In this document: positions 21,701 to 33,780 of the stretch, in pieces | Position numbering within the stretch: the stretch's first letter is position 1 | Layout: each line of letters begins with the position of its first letter | NCBI GenBank assembly: GCA_021234155.1 | Contig: JAJEKV010000003.1 | Location: 19,638,386-19,702,385 of the forward strand | DNA length: 64,000 nucleotides | Origin: Isoetes taiwanensis | Lineage: Eukaryota; Streptophyta; Lycopodiopsida; Isoetales; Isoetaceae | Reading direction: 5' to 3' | Made by a program: the position numbers and the translations under genes | The notes under the pieces: model-generated | The model's input: only the letters and a program-made list of their open reading frames with translations | Database searches by the model: none | What the model was told of the DNA's origin: nothing

Positions 21701-23924
21701 GAGCCCGGATAGATCCTTTCCCGAACAACTTTTCCACTTTTCCTTTCCTTTTCCTTAAATTCTCTTTCGGTCCCATCAATTCCCCTCATCATCCTTTAGG
21801 TGACGAAGCCCGTCCCGTGCGAAGATCATTAGGGATGGCGAAAATTAATGACCTCGGAGCAGCAAAAGGCGAGGTGCCGATATACAGCTCCGTGGATTTC
21901 TGATTTACAACGCCGGGGAAGCGGCTTCTGATTCTGGCGGCTTAGCTTCGCCAGACTTGATTTATAGTTCGGTTAAGGAGCGGTTTAGAGTTCACAGCAG
22001 CTCTGATTCGGGCTTGACATGGCCCTTCACCTCTTGAATCTTTGCAAAACCAAAAGTGCGAATGGGACAATGTGACGGAGAAGCTAATACCTAGGCTTTC
22101 TTTATCCGTTTTCACCAATGCGAGAATGGATGATGAACATCCTCGGTATGAGAATTTCTCCCAGGATGAAAATATGACCGCGAAATCGCGCTCACCAAGA
22201 GGATGAATTACCTGCAAGGCCTCCCGGACCTCTCTTCTTACTCTGCTTGGCAGAATTTTTTAATACTTGAGAGTCTTTGGCCTCTTTCTCATCTTGTGGT
22301 CGGGGATCGCAAAAGGTTGAAACCTTTTTCTCCTTAATGGCTACCAAGCCTTTATACTACAAACGAGGTTCTTGTTTAGTTATGATAGGTTGTTCTGAGG
22401 AAGACCCGAATTCCTTCCGCCGGGGATATGTTCTATCATCCACAAGGCCAGCGGGGATACACATGGAGAAAATTTGCTAATGCGACATTAACACATACAT
22501 TATATGGTTTTGCTTTCCCTCGAGCAGGATGGAAATAGGCTAACCAAAGGCCGACCCGGTGTACTTGATCTGGTGATGCGAAGAGGACGAGGAGGAAGCT
22601 GGACCGAAAGTCTCTTTTTGATGAGAGAAGCCACGGTAAAGGGGCAAAGGGACCGGGGAATGAATTTTGTCATCCCAAGTTAGAAAGCAATGTATATATA
22701 AAGTTGTCTGAAGTGTTTTGTTTCTCATGTAGCCACGAAATGTTTAATACAAATCCTGCTCTACCTATGTAATCATTTTTATATGTTTAATATAAATCTT
22801 CACTCTTCAATCTTCATACTGTGGAGCTAATTCACTCTTTAATAGACTAAGGGGAAGGTCATTGGCTGGATTTGGTGGGAGCATGAGTGAAAGTGACAGG
22901 AAAATTACATTAGGATGAGCGAGAATGGGACAGGAGAAACACATGATGAAACCCACCATTGGAAATCTGTCATCAAATCACGAGGTCCGATCATTCAAAG
23001 GCTGGCGGAAGCATTGAATGAGAGGAATAAATCTAGTTTGCATCAGGAACATTGGCTTATCCCAATCCAGCTATGGCGAGAAGGCTGAGAAGAGGAGAAC
23101 ACGAAACCTGAAACAATTTAGCCAGTCAAAATGAGTCGCTTGTCACAGTAGGACCTATCTTGGAAGCGAATAAACCCGGGGAGCAGTGGATATTAGAGGA
23201 GCATCCTGCAGGATCCATGAATTGAGGTATTCTAGGCTTAAAACATAGGTTAATTCTGATGAGCTTAAAAGAATTAGAAGCCAAAGGCGATGATAGGTGG
23301 TTCCTTTCTTTGTAGTAGAATGTGATTTCTATATTACTAATCTTAATATTTGTGATGATGTCTTTACCTGAGGCCAGTGATGGTGAATAGGTTTAGTCTT
23401 GCTGATAGGATGATGAGAATGCGAATGCCGGATGAAGAAAGAATCGACTCCTAAGCTTGAGCGAGGAGAAACTTTTAAGGCGAGAGAAGGGAGATGGTGC
23501 ATGCCAAAGCCATCAAAAAGTCTTTGTGTATGAATTGTGGAGGTTCGATAGCACGGCTTTGCTTCGGAACTTATACCACAAATGGCGGCAAAGGAGGAGG
23601 CCCATGTCCTTCTCTTATTGGACTTCACTAACTACCATACTACCACGTAGACATGTTCGCACGAAGATGTTTTGGCGAGGAATGAGGTTCTGATTTAACC
23701 ATGCGGGGATGTGGAGGGAAATGGTCTAGGCTGAACTTGAAAGAAAATAAAAACTTGGTCAAAAATTTTACTCATCACGATATGTATCTAAGACATCTTT
23801 AGATAATTTTGTTAAAAGGCCCATGAATCACGTATTCCATGTGTACTTATATGTAATTACTATTCTACGGTATGAGTAGATTTGATATAATATTTTATTA
23901 TTTGAAATATATAAAAACAACGTT
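21701..23924. other. Intergenic DNA, no assignable gene
   Basis: Several weak open frames occur on both strands (for example 21942-22217 minus, 22277-22480 plus, 23329-23628 minus). None shows a motif I recognise or a consistent multi-exon structure. An F-box-like impression at 22210-22260 was not strong enough to call. Confidence 0.3.
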
Positions 23925-25035
23925 TGCATCACCACCCAGTATCCTGCAGTTTTCACCACAATCGGCCGGGGCATTGACCATTTTTTGACCGGTCAAAATG
24001 GAGATAGCTCTGGGTCCCTCCACAGAGTATCTTAGTGATTTTGGTATGACAATATATGGATCCCAAATTAGGTCATCACGAGATTGATATAGAGGCCAAA
24101 ATTCATTAAGCTCTGCTGTGAAAGATTCTTGCAAGGCCACTAACTTTTGCTTGATTACGTGTTTTTCTTTAGTTTCTTTTGAACTCTATTTCTTTTGAAT
24201 ATGGTATAAATACAACCTTTTCATCTAGATGTCATCTCTTTGAATACATCTTTAGCTTTTTATTGAAAAAAGTTGCTTTTTTTGAAGAGTAGAGTTGGTT
24301 TTATCGTAATTATAAAGATTCAAGTACAAAGCATCACGTAGCGAAATTTGTGATATGATGAGAAAATTATGGTGAGAGATCACTATAGAATACATAGCAT
24401 ACCATAGCATAGCATCACTATCTTGAAATGCCATAGCATAAGCTTATGGATCATGAAAAGATGGAATTGAAGTAGGTATTGAAGAGCTCGGCCCGGATCC
24501 AAGCTATAGCCATTGGCGAATTCGGTCAGCCCAGGTAGAGTAGGCGGAAATAAATAAGCATCTCCCCAACGAATAATAAATTGACCCATATAGATCTACA
24601 ATGCAATGCATGATTGTAGTACATGGATCTCTGTATCCTGAGCAGTTGTCTTTGTTGGTGAAGTGATAGTTCCTAAGAACCACCATAAGCAGTGAACTGG
24701 ATAACCTCTCTGCGGAAGATTGCTGCCCATAACTCTTCACTATCCTTCTTTATGGTAGCTTACCAACCGCGCCGGATATTCCTCGAGATGCCATATTGTT
24801 CTCAAACATATCATCAATTATTGGATCGAGAAGAAAGGGAGATGTTTGACAAGCAGTTTCTCCTTAAAAGTCAAGGCATCCTAGAATCATTAGAGGAATA
24901 AAATATTAGAATCCACCACATTAGGATTAAGAAGCAAAACATATCAAAACATGTTTAAAGGAATGAACAATAGGTAAGTTCTTGAAATACCATTGTAGAG
25001 GTCCCATTTAAAGTCTTTAATAGAGAGGGTAAAAG

Positions 25036-25302
25036 AGCATGTTAGGGCCTACATGTTTTGGAAACTACACAGAAAATACTCTGGGTAGTCAAAGATGATG
25101 ACATATTTGAGTTCTTAATATCTTCTTGACATCACAAAGTACCTTACAACATGTATGTACTACTATTCTTGAACATAACACAATTTCTTTTAGTCAATCT
25201 TGTAGTCTAGGTACTTTAAAATCTGATTATGTACTTGCCTGAGGAAGTACCTGAGAAGAAGAGATACCTTTTGGTAATTTTTTATGTAGGCCCTAACATG
25301 CT
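25036..25302. repeat. MITE-like inverted repeat, 19-bp perfect arms
   Basis: 'agcatgttagggcctacat' at 25036-25054 is the exact reverse complement of 25284-25302. The 267-bp unit lies inside the small LTR element. No transposase is present and no target duplication was convincing. Confidence 0.6.
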
Positions 25303-25599
25303 TTCACCCGAGCGGCCTCTGCTAGAGTTCGGCTATGAGGATAGAGGAAACCCCATAAAGGAGCAGGCATTTGTGTAAGCGGGATCAATATTATGGTAGC
25401 GTCCACGATGATAGGATCAGCGAAGGTTGTCCCATGGGAACTTTATGGCAAATAGGATCCATTGGGCACTTTTAAAATTCAGAAGGAAGGAGGTGAATGA
25501 GAGGAGGAGGAAGCGATCTGAGCTTGGGAGATTTACAACATGAAGAAATGCCAAATTTTTAGGGTTTAAATGGTGAAAGGAATTGAGAATTGAGAATTT

Positions 25600-25730
25600 C
25601 TTGACACCATTCACCACATGATTCACCATGTACCACATGTCACCACATGATTCACCACATGTACCACATCATCACATGATTCACCGGCACCATTTGCATC
25701 ACCACATCTAATCACCCACATTATCACCCG
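25600..25730. repeat. TTCACCACATGA minisatellite
   Basis: Repeated 'attcaccacatg', 'gtaccacat' and 'atcaccacat' units sit immediately upstream of the right LTR of the small element and run into its first bases. Confidence 0.7.
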
Positions 25731-26015
25731 CAGTCAATTTTTGGCCGGTCGAGAAAATGGAATAGCTCAATTCCTCACAATATCTGGTGATTTTGGTGAC
25801 AGCGATATATCGTCCCAAACTAGGTCCACTGAATTGATTTGAGGCAAATCTCATTAAGATCGCTTTACGCAAAGATTCTTGCAAGGCCACTAACTTTTGT
25901 GTTTTTTTTTTTTTCAATTTGCAAAGCTTCAAGTTTATGTTTATACGTATTTCTTTTTAGCAGATATGGTATAAATATAACCTTTTCATCTAGATGTCTC
26001 TTTAGATACATCTTT

Positions 26016-28980
26016 ATTCCAAGATACTTTAATTTGCATCAATTTCTTACGGAATTTGAACTCCACGGTATTGCTAAATTCATTGAGAAAAAATCTGGTA
26101 TACAATGAAGTATACAGCAATGTACATTAGAATGTCAATGAAAGGATAGGTTACAAGAATAACCTCTTTGGATTTACAATAATACAAAATAATAGATTAC
26201 AGAAGTAAAGATCATTGATCACATCAGCCTAAACTTCATTACTGAACAAGCTGTGCTTCACAACATCAATCATCGTGCCTTACGTGTCAATGGCTCCCCA
26301 CTAGAAATTGGTACACCTGCAGCAAACATGCTCGAGGCCTCACATTGGACTGAATAATACCTTCAAATTCTGAACTCACCTTGCATTGGGATAGTATGTC
26401 CAAGTCTGCATTCTTGCCCAGCCACAACTTTCTTTACAAAAGACACATGTCATGAGGACCACCGACCCGATAATAATCCCGAGTGGAGACGCGAATTCGT
26501 AGTGTGACTTTATGGTGCTTGGGAATTTTGTGTTTGCATCCTCAAAACTCATGGCAGGGCTTTCGGGCCCTTGTACATTTTAAATTTGTCCAATGGTAAT
26601 ACACGGCTGACCTCAAGACCTACAATGATATACATTGTCTAGTCTTCTTTGATAACATCTTTGGCGAGAATGGTACATTCAGAAATTACCAGTTGAGGGT
26701 TCAATAGTTTGTCCTTTGAAGCATGCTCGTTCGTGATGATAATGTGTAAATGGTGGATCCATGAAATGGAACCTGTTCCATGTCGTAGCGATCACGAGGT
26801 AAGTGCATACACTTAGAAGTCCAAGGTGGTAAAACAAGATGCTTTAAAACAACGGAAGACTTCAAATCGGAGTTGTTTTATATTAAATTACTAACCTCAT
26901 GAACAAATGGACTATCACATCTTTGAACCAATCCCTACTTTTCTCGATAATGCAGTTGAATCTTGATCAAGTCACAAAGAGGCTCCTGTTGTTCTTTAAA
27001 CACACTTCAAGTGGCGAGTTATCACGGTGGGATAATAAGCTCTTAACAACTGCGATCCTGCGTCTTTGAGTGGTGTAAGTTTACATTGACAAATGGAAGA
27101 TTATTAGAAAACCGGGAACATTTAAAATAGCGAAAATGAAGACAGAATTGGAAGTAAAACTTTGTTTTATATTAAAAGTATAGAGGATTACATCATATAC
27201 ACAATAATACTATTTCTAGGCTTTGGTTCTATGTTTTCATCATATTAATAAATTTGACTCTTAGTGTCCGAACATATTGACATTTTGTTGCTTTCGACAT
27301 AACTTTGCATTCTGCCTTGACAACCCACGAAGCCAATCCTTCAAGATCATTCATGGGAAATTGCCATCTACTCTGTCGGGCTCAATTTGTTTAGATAGAT
27401 CATGGTGTTTGGCTCATTGAGGTCCTTTGTATCTGTTGTCATCAATGAGAAGCATGTTCTCTTCGTGAAACACGGATTATCGTCGTAGACCTTTTGAGGT
27501 GCTTCAAAAATTGGCTTTCCTTTGTTATATAAATTTGTGCTTGTACCCAGCGATCCACGATCCACTCTGATTTGTCCTTGTATTTCATCAATGCTCCATA
27601 ACGCTATCATTCTCATGTTTTGGGCTGCGAAATTTTGGACCAAAGTGCTATATAGAAAATTACGAAACACTTTCCAAAATCTAGGCTGGGCTGACCCTAG
27701 TCTGAATTCTGCAACCTTGGATCTGTTAAGTATGACCATGGTAGCAGCCCTCTTTTAATGATGGGTATTTTTTACTCTTATCCTGCTTCTAAAACTCCAT
27801 TGTAGTAAAAAACAAGGGATTGGGCTTAGCCTTATGTAGTCTTATGGGCGGAGAGTTAGTGCTGGTAAAACTACAGCCACGGCGTAATGTCTTGAGTCGC
27901 GGGGCTAGAAACTACCTTCCCGGCTATGTCTTGGAGGTGTCTTTTCTTGGAATTACGCTCTTGATTTTTCTGAGACACTTCGGTACCAAAATTAGGCAGT
28001 TACGTAACTATATGGAGTCAAATTAAAGAGCGAGCCTGAGGTTGGAAGTTACCTTGTGACTTAGATTCACCTATCGATTTGTTGGATCATAACTTGATGC
28101 ATCTGTGATTTGGCCAGTGGTGTGGGCATGACTTAATGCATCTGGCGATTTGTGGTGTTATCCAGGGACTTGACTTGATGCACCCTCGATTTGTTGACAT
28201 CTGCGATTTGTCGAGTTCCTATAACTGATGCATCTTCTTATTTGCGAGAGTTTATCACATTGTCTAATGCTTTTGAAGGGTGTGAGTGTCTTGTCCCCTA
28301 AGTGAGCACATTTGTACCTCTATATCACACAAAGTAGGGATGAAGAAGTAAGCTACATATCAATTACGTAAAACTGAGACTTAGTTACCTTTGAGAGTAG
28401 AAAATAAGTCCCTTTTGGTGTGCTATATGGACTCACAGAAGTCATTGCCACCGGTAGAACATTTAAACTGAATTAATAAATGGCGCCATGCTCTATGACA
28501 CGGAATTGAATCACAATTGATTGTAACTATGCTTTGGCATCTCAATATGACAGGCTCACCTATAAGTGCCTCGGTGGCTTGAAGTTGTTTTTATCCTCCT
28601 ACTCACACAGGCTTGTACCCATGTTGTAGAAAGATTAGCTTGTGACAATTCTCAATGCAGCAGTGATTACGATCACGCAAAGTGAACACAAATTTGTCAA
28701 TGAGAATACAAATATACTAGGCACCGGGGAATTTTATTATGAAGTACCTCAAAGAGTGAGACATGGAAGATGGTATTTGGTATTTGCATTGACAATCAAA
28801 GTTAGTAGTGAGTTCCCCATCCAGCTGGAGGGATCTTGCCCGCAGAATGGACAGCCACTACCATAATCTTCAGCCTTATCAAGATGCGGAAGTAGTGGAT
28901 CAAGACAAATAAAGGAAGACGGTCCTTGCAGAATGAGAAACCTCTCTAACCTTGGTTTTGGTACTTCAATCTTGTTGTAA
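26016..28980. other. Mostly unassigned DNA with an exon-like minus-strand stretch
   Basis: No family was recognised. The best coding signal is on the minus strand near 26380-26560: a coherent frame with 'FEDANTKFPSTIKSHYEF', a hydrophobic 'GIIIGSVVLMTCVF' segment and 'WARMQTWTYYPN', ending at a consensus splice donor (aag|gtgagt). A second minus-strand frame at 27368-27739 (123 codons) is also unrecognised. These may be relics of one cellular gene. I see no start, no complete exon set and no homologue. Confidence 0.3.
28070..28265. repeat. Imperfect tandem repeat, ~55 bp unit
   Basis: 'acttgatgcatct' and variants alternate with 'cgatttgttg' and variants about four times. No coding potential. 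Confidence 0.55.
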
Positions 28981-29344
28981 TGCGCTTCAGGCGTATTGAT
29001 TAAGCTCCGATTTTTTGTCGCTTTCCAGTGCGGTAATAGTTCATGAGCTCGGCCTGCATCTTGGCCATATAGCGAATCACGAATGCCGCACGACTTGCTT
29101 TATCCTTCCACCATTCCTTCCGTGGTAGCCTTCTCCCATCATGGCGAAGTGGGGCAACCCCATCGTGCACAGGATGACACTCATGCCACCACTGTACGGT
29201 TGCTTTTGCATGAAGGTTAGTGTCCTCCATGGTAAGTGAAGGATCGCTAAAATGATAACATTGACTAGAGGTGCTTCTATCATGCATCACGAGAATGACC
29301 TCTTTTCTCTCAAAGTGACTACTTAGTGGCATCGAGATGGAGCT
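28981..29344 (-). other. Unassigned 110-codon minus-strand frame
   Basis: An open frame at 29000-29332 encodes residues such as 'WWHECHPVHDG' and 'KMQAELMNYYRTGKRQK' in its C-terminal half. It adjoins the broken 3' end of the copy 2 retrotransposon but has no match to copy 1, so it is probably flanking DNA. Family unknown. Confidence 0.25.
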
Positions 29345-32300
29345 CCTATTACCTCACTCACGCATCGGTTGGTCGACCACTTCGGTGTGAGCTGACCCTT
29401 ACATTATCCATGGTGTGGAGTACAGCTTCTCAGATACGATTGTAGTACCCGCGTAGCGTCCTCAGCGATAAAATTGCGTCCATTTCACAAAGATATGGAG
29501 AAATTGAGATCTTCTCAGGCGCGGATTGATCGAGAAGAACCTCGGGGAACAATCTCAAGCTGATCGTCAGATTAATTCCCAGTAAACTTCGGTCAATGTC
29601 CAATACTTCCTGCGGATTAGGAGTGTGTTTCTTTAGGAGACTTCGTGAAAGACTCTATGGATCTTGGTGTCGTAGTAAGTCCAATTTGTAGGCTTAGTTT
29701 GCCCGACAATTTGAATGGAGGCTGACCCACCTTGGAGCAAGCTTCTGCTTGCAATTCTTAGATCTGAGCTTTGCTTGTTTAACTTTTATCTTTAAATGAA
29801 ACATTGTCCCTACTTGGAACTCCCTTCTTGTTGGTCTTAGATCCAGCTATGCTTTCGCAGAAGCTTCTTGCGCTGAGGTATCCTAAGCACCTCAACAACC
29901 AATTATTTGCATCTCGGCTAGCATCTGCTGGGATACTTCTACCTTGGACCGGGGGTTGTGCCAAATTAATGCAATTAAGCAGCGATAGCGTAGTTGATCA
30001 CTGCTGGCAACATTTGGGATGACTCACCTTGGTGCTATTTATGCGCAAACTCAACCAAGTAAGATGAAGTCATCCCTTTGATTCGCGTTCCGGACATAAT
30101 TAAACATATCCTCGAGTATCAGGTGGAATTAAAAACCGATGCATACATCTGTCACGAGGGTGATAAGCGTGCTCATACGACAATTTAGTTCAATAGTCGC
30201 GGAGATCACGCGGAATGCACTCATGAACCCGAGATCGATTAAAGTTATTTCTCTTGGCATCCCATGGAGTCCTAAAATCTCCTTTGTAGACCGTAGCCAG
30301 TAGGTGTCCAGTAATGATTGCTCTACAAGGCACAAGTCGCCATTTTTACTGACGAACTGGCCGACTCTGACGACCATTAAGGCATCTTGCCCCTTATAGT
30401 TCTAGAATTTTGTAATGAAGTCCATCTTGATTATCTCCACTTGGAGTTTGAATGCTGGCAATGGCTCTAATGCCCACAGATTAAGTAGTTGCTCGGCTTT
30501 GAGTGCCTTCTTATGCCGTGACGCACCGATATATACCTTGCTATCTGCTTCTTCATGCACGGTGTGTGCTTCTCCTTATCTTGGAAGTAGGTTTTACATT
30601 AAAACTTTTCCGTGGCCCGACTATTAGATGTTGTGGGTAGGTGGAGAATCGGTATACGACTCGGATGATTCATTTTACAACTTATTTTATCGGTACAAGA
30701 GATTTCCTTCATGCAAAATGTTTGAAGGTTTCTCTCTCTTTGTCCGTTCTTGCCTCTTTAGAAGGCATACTTCACGAAGTCCTTGTCAGGTTGGCAAGCA
30801 TTTCTTCCTATTTTTCTTGCCAAAACTCGCTGGTGAGTGTTGATGTAACGTGCAATGCACTCTTGTTGTTAAGGGATGCTTGTAGCCGAGCATCTGCAAC
30901 CACATTGAGTTTCCACGGCTTTATTGCACAATCTGAAGTCGTACTCTTCCGCGAACTCCATCCATCTCCTTTGTCTCAAATTCAATATTAGTTTAGTGAA
31001 AATGTCTGTAGACTCACGATGTGGTCTCCTAGTGGAACTTCCTTCCCAATAGATGAATTATTCTCCAAATCTTTAAAGCTCTTACCCCACTTGCCCGATA
31101 AATGCAGTCGTATTATTAGCCATTGCAGAGTCTGCGTCGTTCATCTGAAGTGAATGGTAATACTCACGACTCTTTCTTCTTGCGTGGGGTATCGAAATCC
31201 TTGATCTTGCTAGCATCGGTTACAGCTAAGCATGCCTACCGGATCACGGCGTGGTAAGGCGGTTATTAAGGCTTCCTTCAACTTCTCAAATCACCTTGAG
31301 CCTTCTTTGCCAATATGCCACCCGGTCTTTTATCTTTTACGCCTTGGTGAGGTCGAGTCAATTAAACACTTCATCTTAGCCGGGATTTTGACAAACTTTC
31401 TATAATACCCTGCTAAGCCTAAAACTTCTCACCTCGTGTATGTTCTTTGGTGCGACCCATTCAATCAAGCGGATCTTTGTGGGATCGGTGGAGATGTCGT
31501 CTGTGATATGATATGCCCCAAGTATTCCCTCTTTTGGTGGCGAAATGAGCGTTTTGATAACCCATAAAAGGCTGCGAGCTTCACCGAGTACCCTTCTCAA
31601 ATCTTTGAATATGCTCCTCGAGGACTTTATGCTATACACCAAAATGTCATCAAAGAACACAATAACAAATGTGTGGGAATTCGAAGATGCTCGTTCATAA
31701 GTCTCTCATGAGATATTCTTTGGGGCATTAGATAAGTAGAGATGGCATCAGCGTAATTCATAGTGGCCATATCTCGTCGAGGAGCAGTTTTGTGGATATC
31801 TTCCTCCTTGATTATGATTTGATGATATATCAGGACCTTAAGTCTATTTTAGGAAGACCACAGCACCTTATAACTGATCCATCAAGGTCATTTGCTCTAC
31901 GGAGTAAAGTACTTGTTCTTGATGGTGTGCTTGTTTGGTGTGATGGTAATACATCCTCAAGCTTCCATCTTTCTTCTTAATGAATAAGATAGGAGACTCG
32001 ACGAACATAGGTCTTATGAACCCTAGGTCTAATAGCTCACCATGAATTGCTTCTTCAATTAGATGGATTAGGTAGTAGTCATTCTATCTGATTGCCTTAC
32101 TTGTGGGCTTGAGATTGCACAGTTCAGTGCAATTTAGCCTCCACTCCTCTATATGGCCCGAGGAAGCTCCTTGATTTTGTCGGGGAATAAGTCATGGAAC
32201 TCCCTTTATTGGCTTGGCTGCAGCAGGTAGCTTGCTTCTTGATTATCTTCTTTATCCTCTGGTGCCTCTTCTTAAGAGCCCAAGTTCGTTGAAGAAGATG

Positions 32301-33418
32301 TAGCCATGTTGCCTTTTCATGCATCAAGTAACTTCTTACTCGACATGCATTGTATTATAGGTATTACTTCCTTACCTTGATCTCCTATAATTTTTTCCGT
32401 TGAAGCAGATTAAGCTTCACCTTCGCTCCCCACAATCTATTTGTGTGCTTTTCTTGCGTTGAGGTATTCCATATTTATAATGGTCATATTTTTTCGATGT
32501 TCGTGATCCTCGCCCCCATTTCCAATGTTGATGCGGGTAAGTCTATATTGAAATTCACCCTCTTCTTGCGGCTCAGCTAGCTAACACTACTTTTGATGCG
32601 GGCTTAGACTTCCTTGTTTTCAACTTTGGCATTTGGCCATCCTTGGTGGCCTTAAAGTTGTGAAGCTAGGTGTCTATAGGGGTATAAAGATTTGGCGGTA
32701 TCTGCAATTGTGGATATTACTTGAATGCGAGCCTCGCGTTTTACGTATCTATGGCGGCAAGATATGACACTCACCATGGATAAAGTCGTGTCCTTCGTCC
32801 TCCTCTTCTTCGGCGGGGTCTCCCAACTCCCATCTCGCCAGTCTTTGCATTCATCGAGCAGGCGGTTATTGTTCTATGTCATTTGGAAGCATCGGAAGCA
32901 CAAGCGCTTTTACATGCATTCTTGCCATTTTCTTCGGAATGGAGTTGAGGAGCTGCGTATTTGTCTTTGAAAGTATTTGAGCCTCCCCTTGTCCTTTGTT
33001 ATCTTTGAAGGCGGCGTGCTTTTTCTGAAGGCATTTCCATTGATTTCATTATGGCGTCTTAGCGGGTGAAGGGCTACGGATTTATCGGGCTATGGCCTCC
33101 ATACCCTTTTTCCTTTAATCGCCTGCTTGTTTTGGTTCACTATTAAGGGTCGGATTTCCTTGTAAGCTTATGGCCTTTGCTTATTTCCGGAAATCTTGGC
33201 CCTTGGGTTCGGGGCCACGATTAATTCAAGTAGATCCTCATTGAGCCCTCCATATAGCCTTCAAGCTCTTCTCTCAAGGTTTATTTTATAAAGCCTCAAC
33301 CTCATGAACTCCTCATTGTTATATTTAAATGCCAGTTTGTTTCCTGATATTTTGCTTTGTGGAAGGCTTGCATCGATGGCACTTATTGCTCTCACGGGCA
33401 CATAATGTTGTTTGAAAG
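29345..33418 (-). pseudogene. Degenerate gypsy pol of copy 2
   Basis: The reverse transcriptase catalytic box is clear at about 31630-31660 on the minus strand ('VFFDDILVYS'). Upstream, the reading 'KKKDGSLRM' near 31960-31980 is the usual start of the RT core. The region 29625-29790 matches the copy 1 stretch 7845-7990 upstream of the chromodomain, and 29400-29600 retains 'PEVLLDQ' and a damaged 'VKW' chromodomain remnant. Frames are interrupted throughout, so the polyprotein is inactive. Confidence 0.75.
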
Positions 33419-33757
33419 TGTTGGGGGTGATCACCACTCACCACACCGTCACCACTCACCACACTTATCACCACTCACCACATTCATCATATCACAGGTA
33501 TATAGAGTGATATCTTGGCGCATGCTGACGTCTTGCGGGATATTTACTGCAGTATGCGTGTGGAGCCATTATCCACCCTTGTATTATCGGCGAGGAGGAG
33601 GAGAAGAAGAGAGGGAGGCGGTGTATTGGGAGAATTTTTGATTGATCAGCTATGGAGATTAGTGATTCTTTGTGTTGTGCATTGCCTTATTACGATGGGT
33701 GGCTTGGATTGTTGGGTTTTCATCCTTCTTGCAAGGTTAAGAGTATAGGCTCTAACA
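33419..33757 (+). repeat. 5' LTR of nested gypsy element
   Basis: Starts tgttggggg and ends tctaaca. The first 80 bp are a CACCACT/CACCACATTCAT minisatellite. It shares 'atatagagtgatatc', 'gggatatttactgc', 'gcggtgtattg' and 'gattctttgtgttgtgcattgcctt' with the copy at 39960. Confidence 0.8.
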
Positions 33758-33759
33758 AT

Positions 33760-33780
33760 TTGGCGATACGGTGCTCGGCG
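33760..33780 (+). promoter_or_regulatory. Putative primer-binding site of nested element
   Basis: Directly after the 5' LTR the sequence reads 'tggcgatacggtgctcgg'. It resembles, with errors, the TGGCGCCGTTGCCGG-type site common in Athila/Tat elements. Low confidence because of mismatches. Confidence 0.35.

Larger units (their letters stand above)
23925..26015 (+). mobile_element. Small non-autonomous LTR retroelement
   Basis: Two direct repeats of about 325 bp (23925-24255 and 25695-26015) share 'tgcatcaccac', 'ggccggtc', 'aaagattcttgcaaggccac', 'taacttttg' and a promoter-like 'atggtataaat' followed by 'ccttttcatctagatg'. They flank about 1.4 kb without a retroviral gene. The layout fits a short LTR element lacking pol. 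No primer site or target duplication could be defined. Confidence 0.6.

Noticed and set aside
22277..22480. F-box or kelch gene
   Set aside because: Only a vague leucine/proline pattern; no kelch or F-box consensus and no continuous frame.
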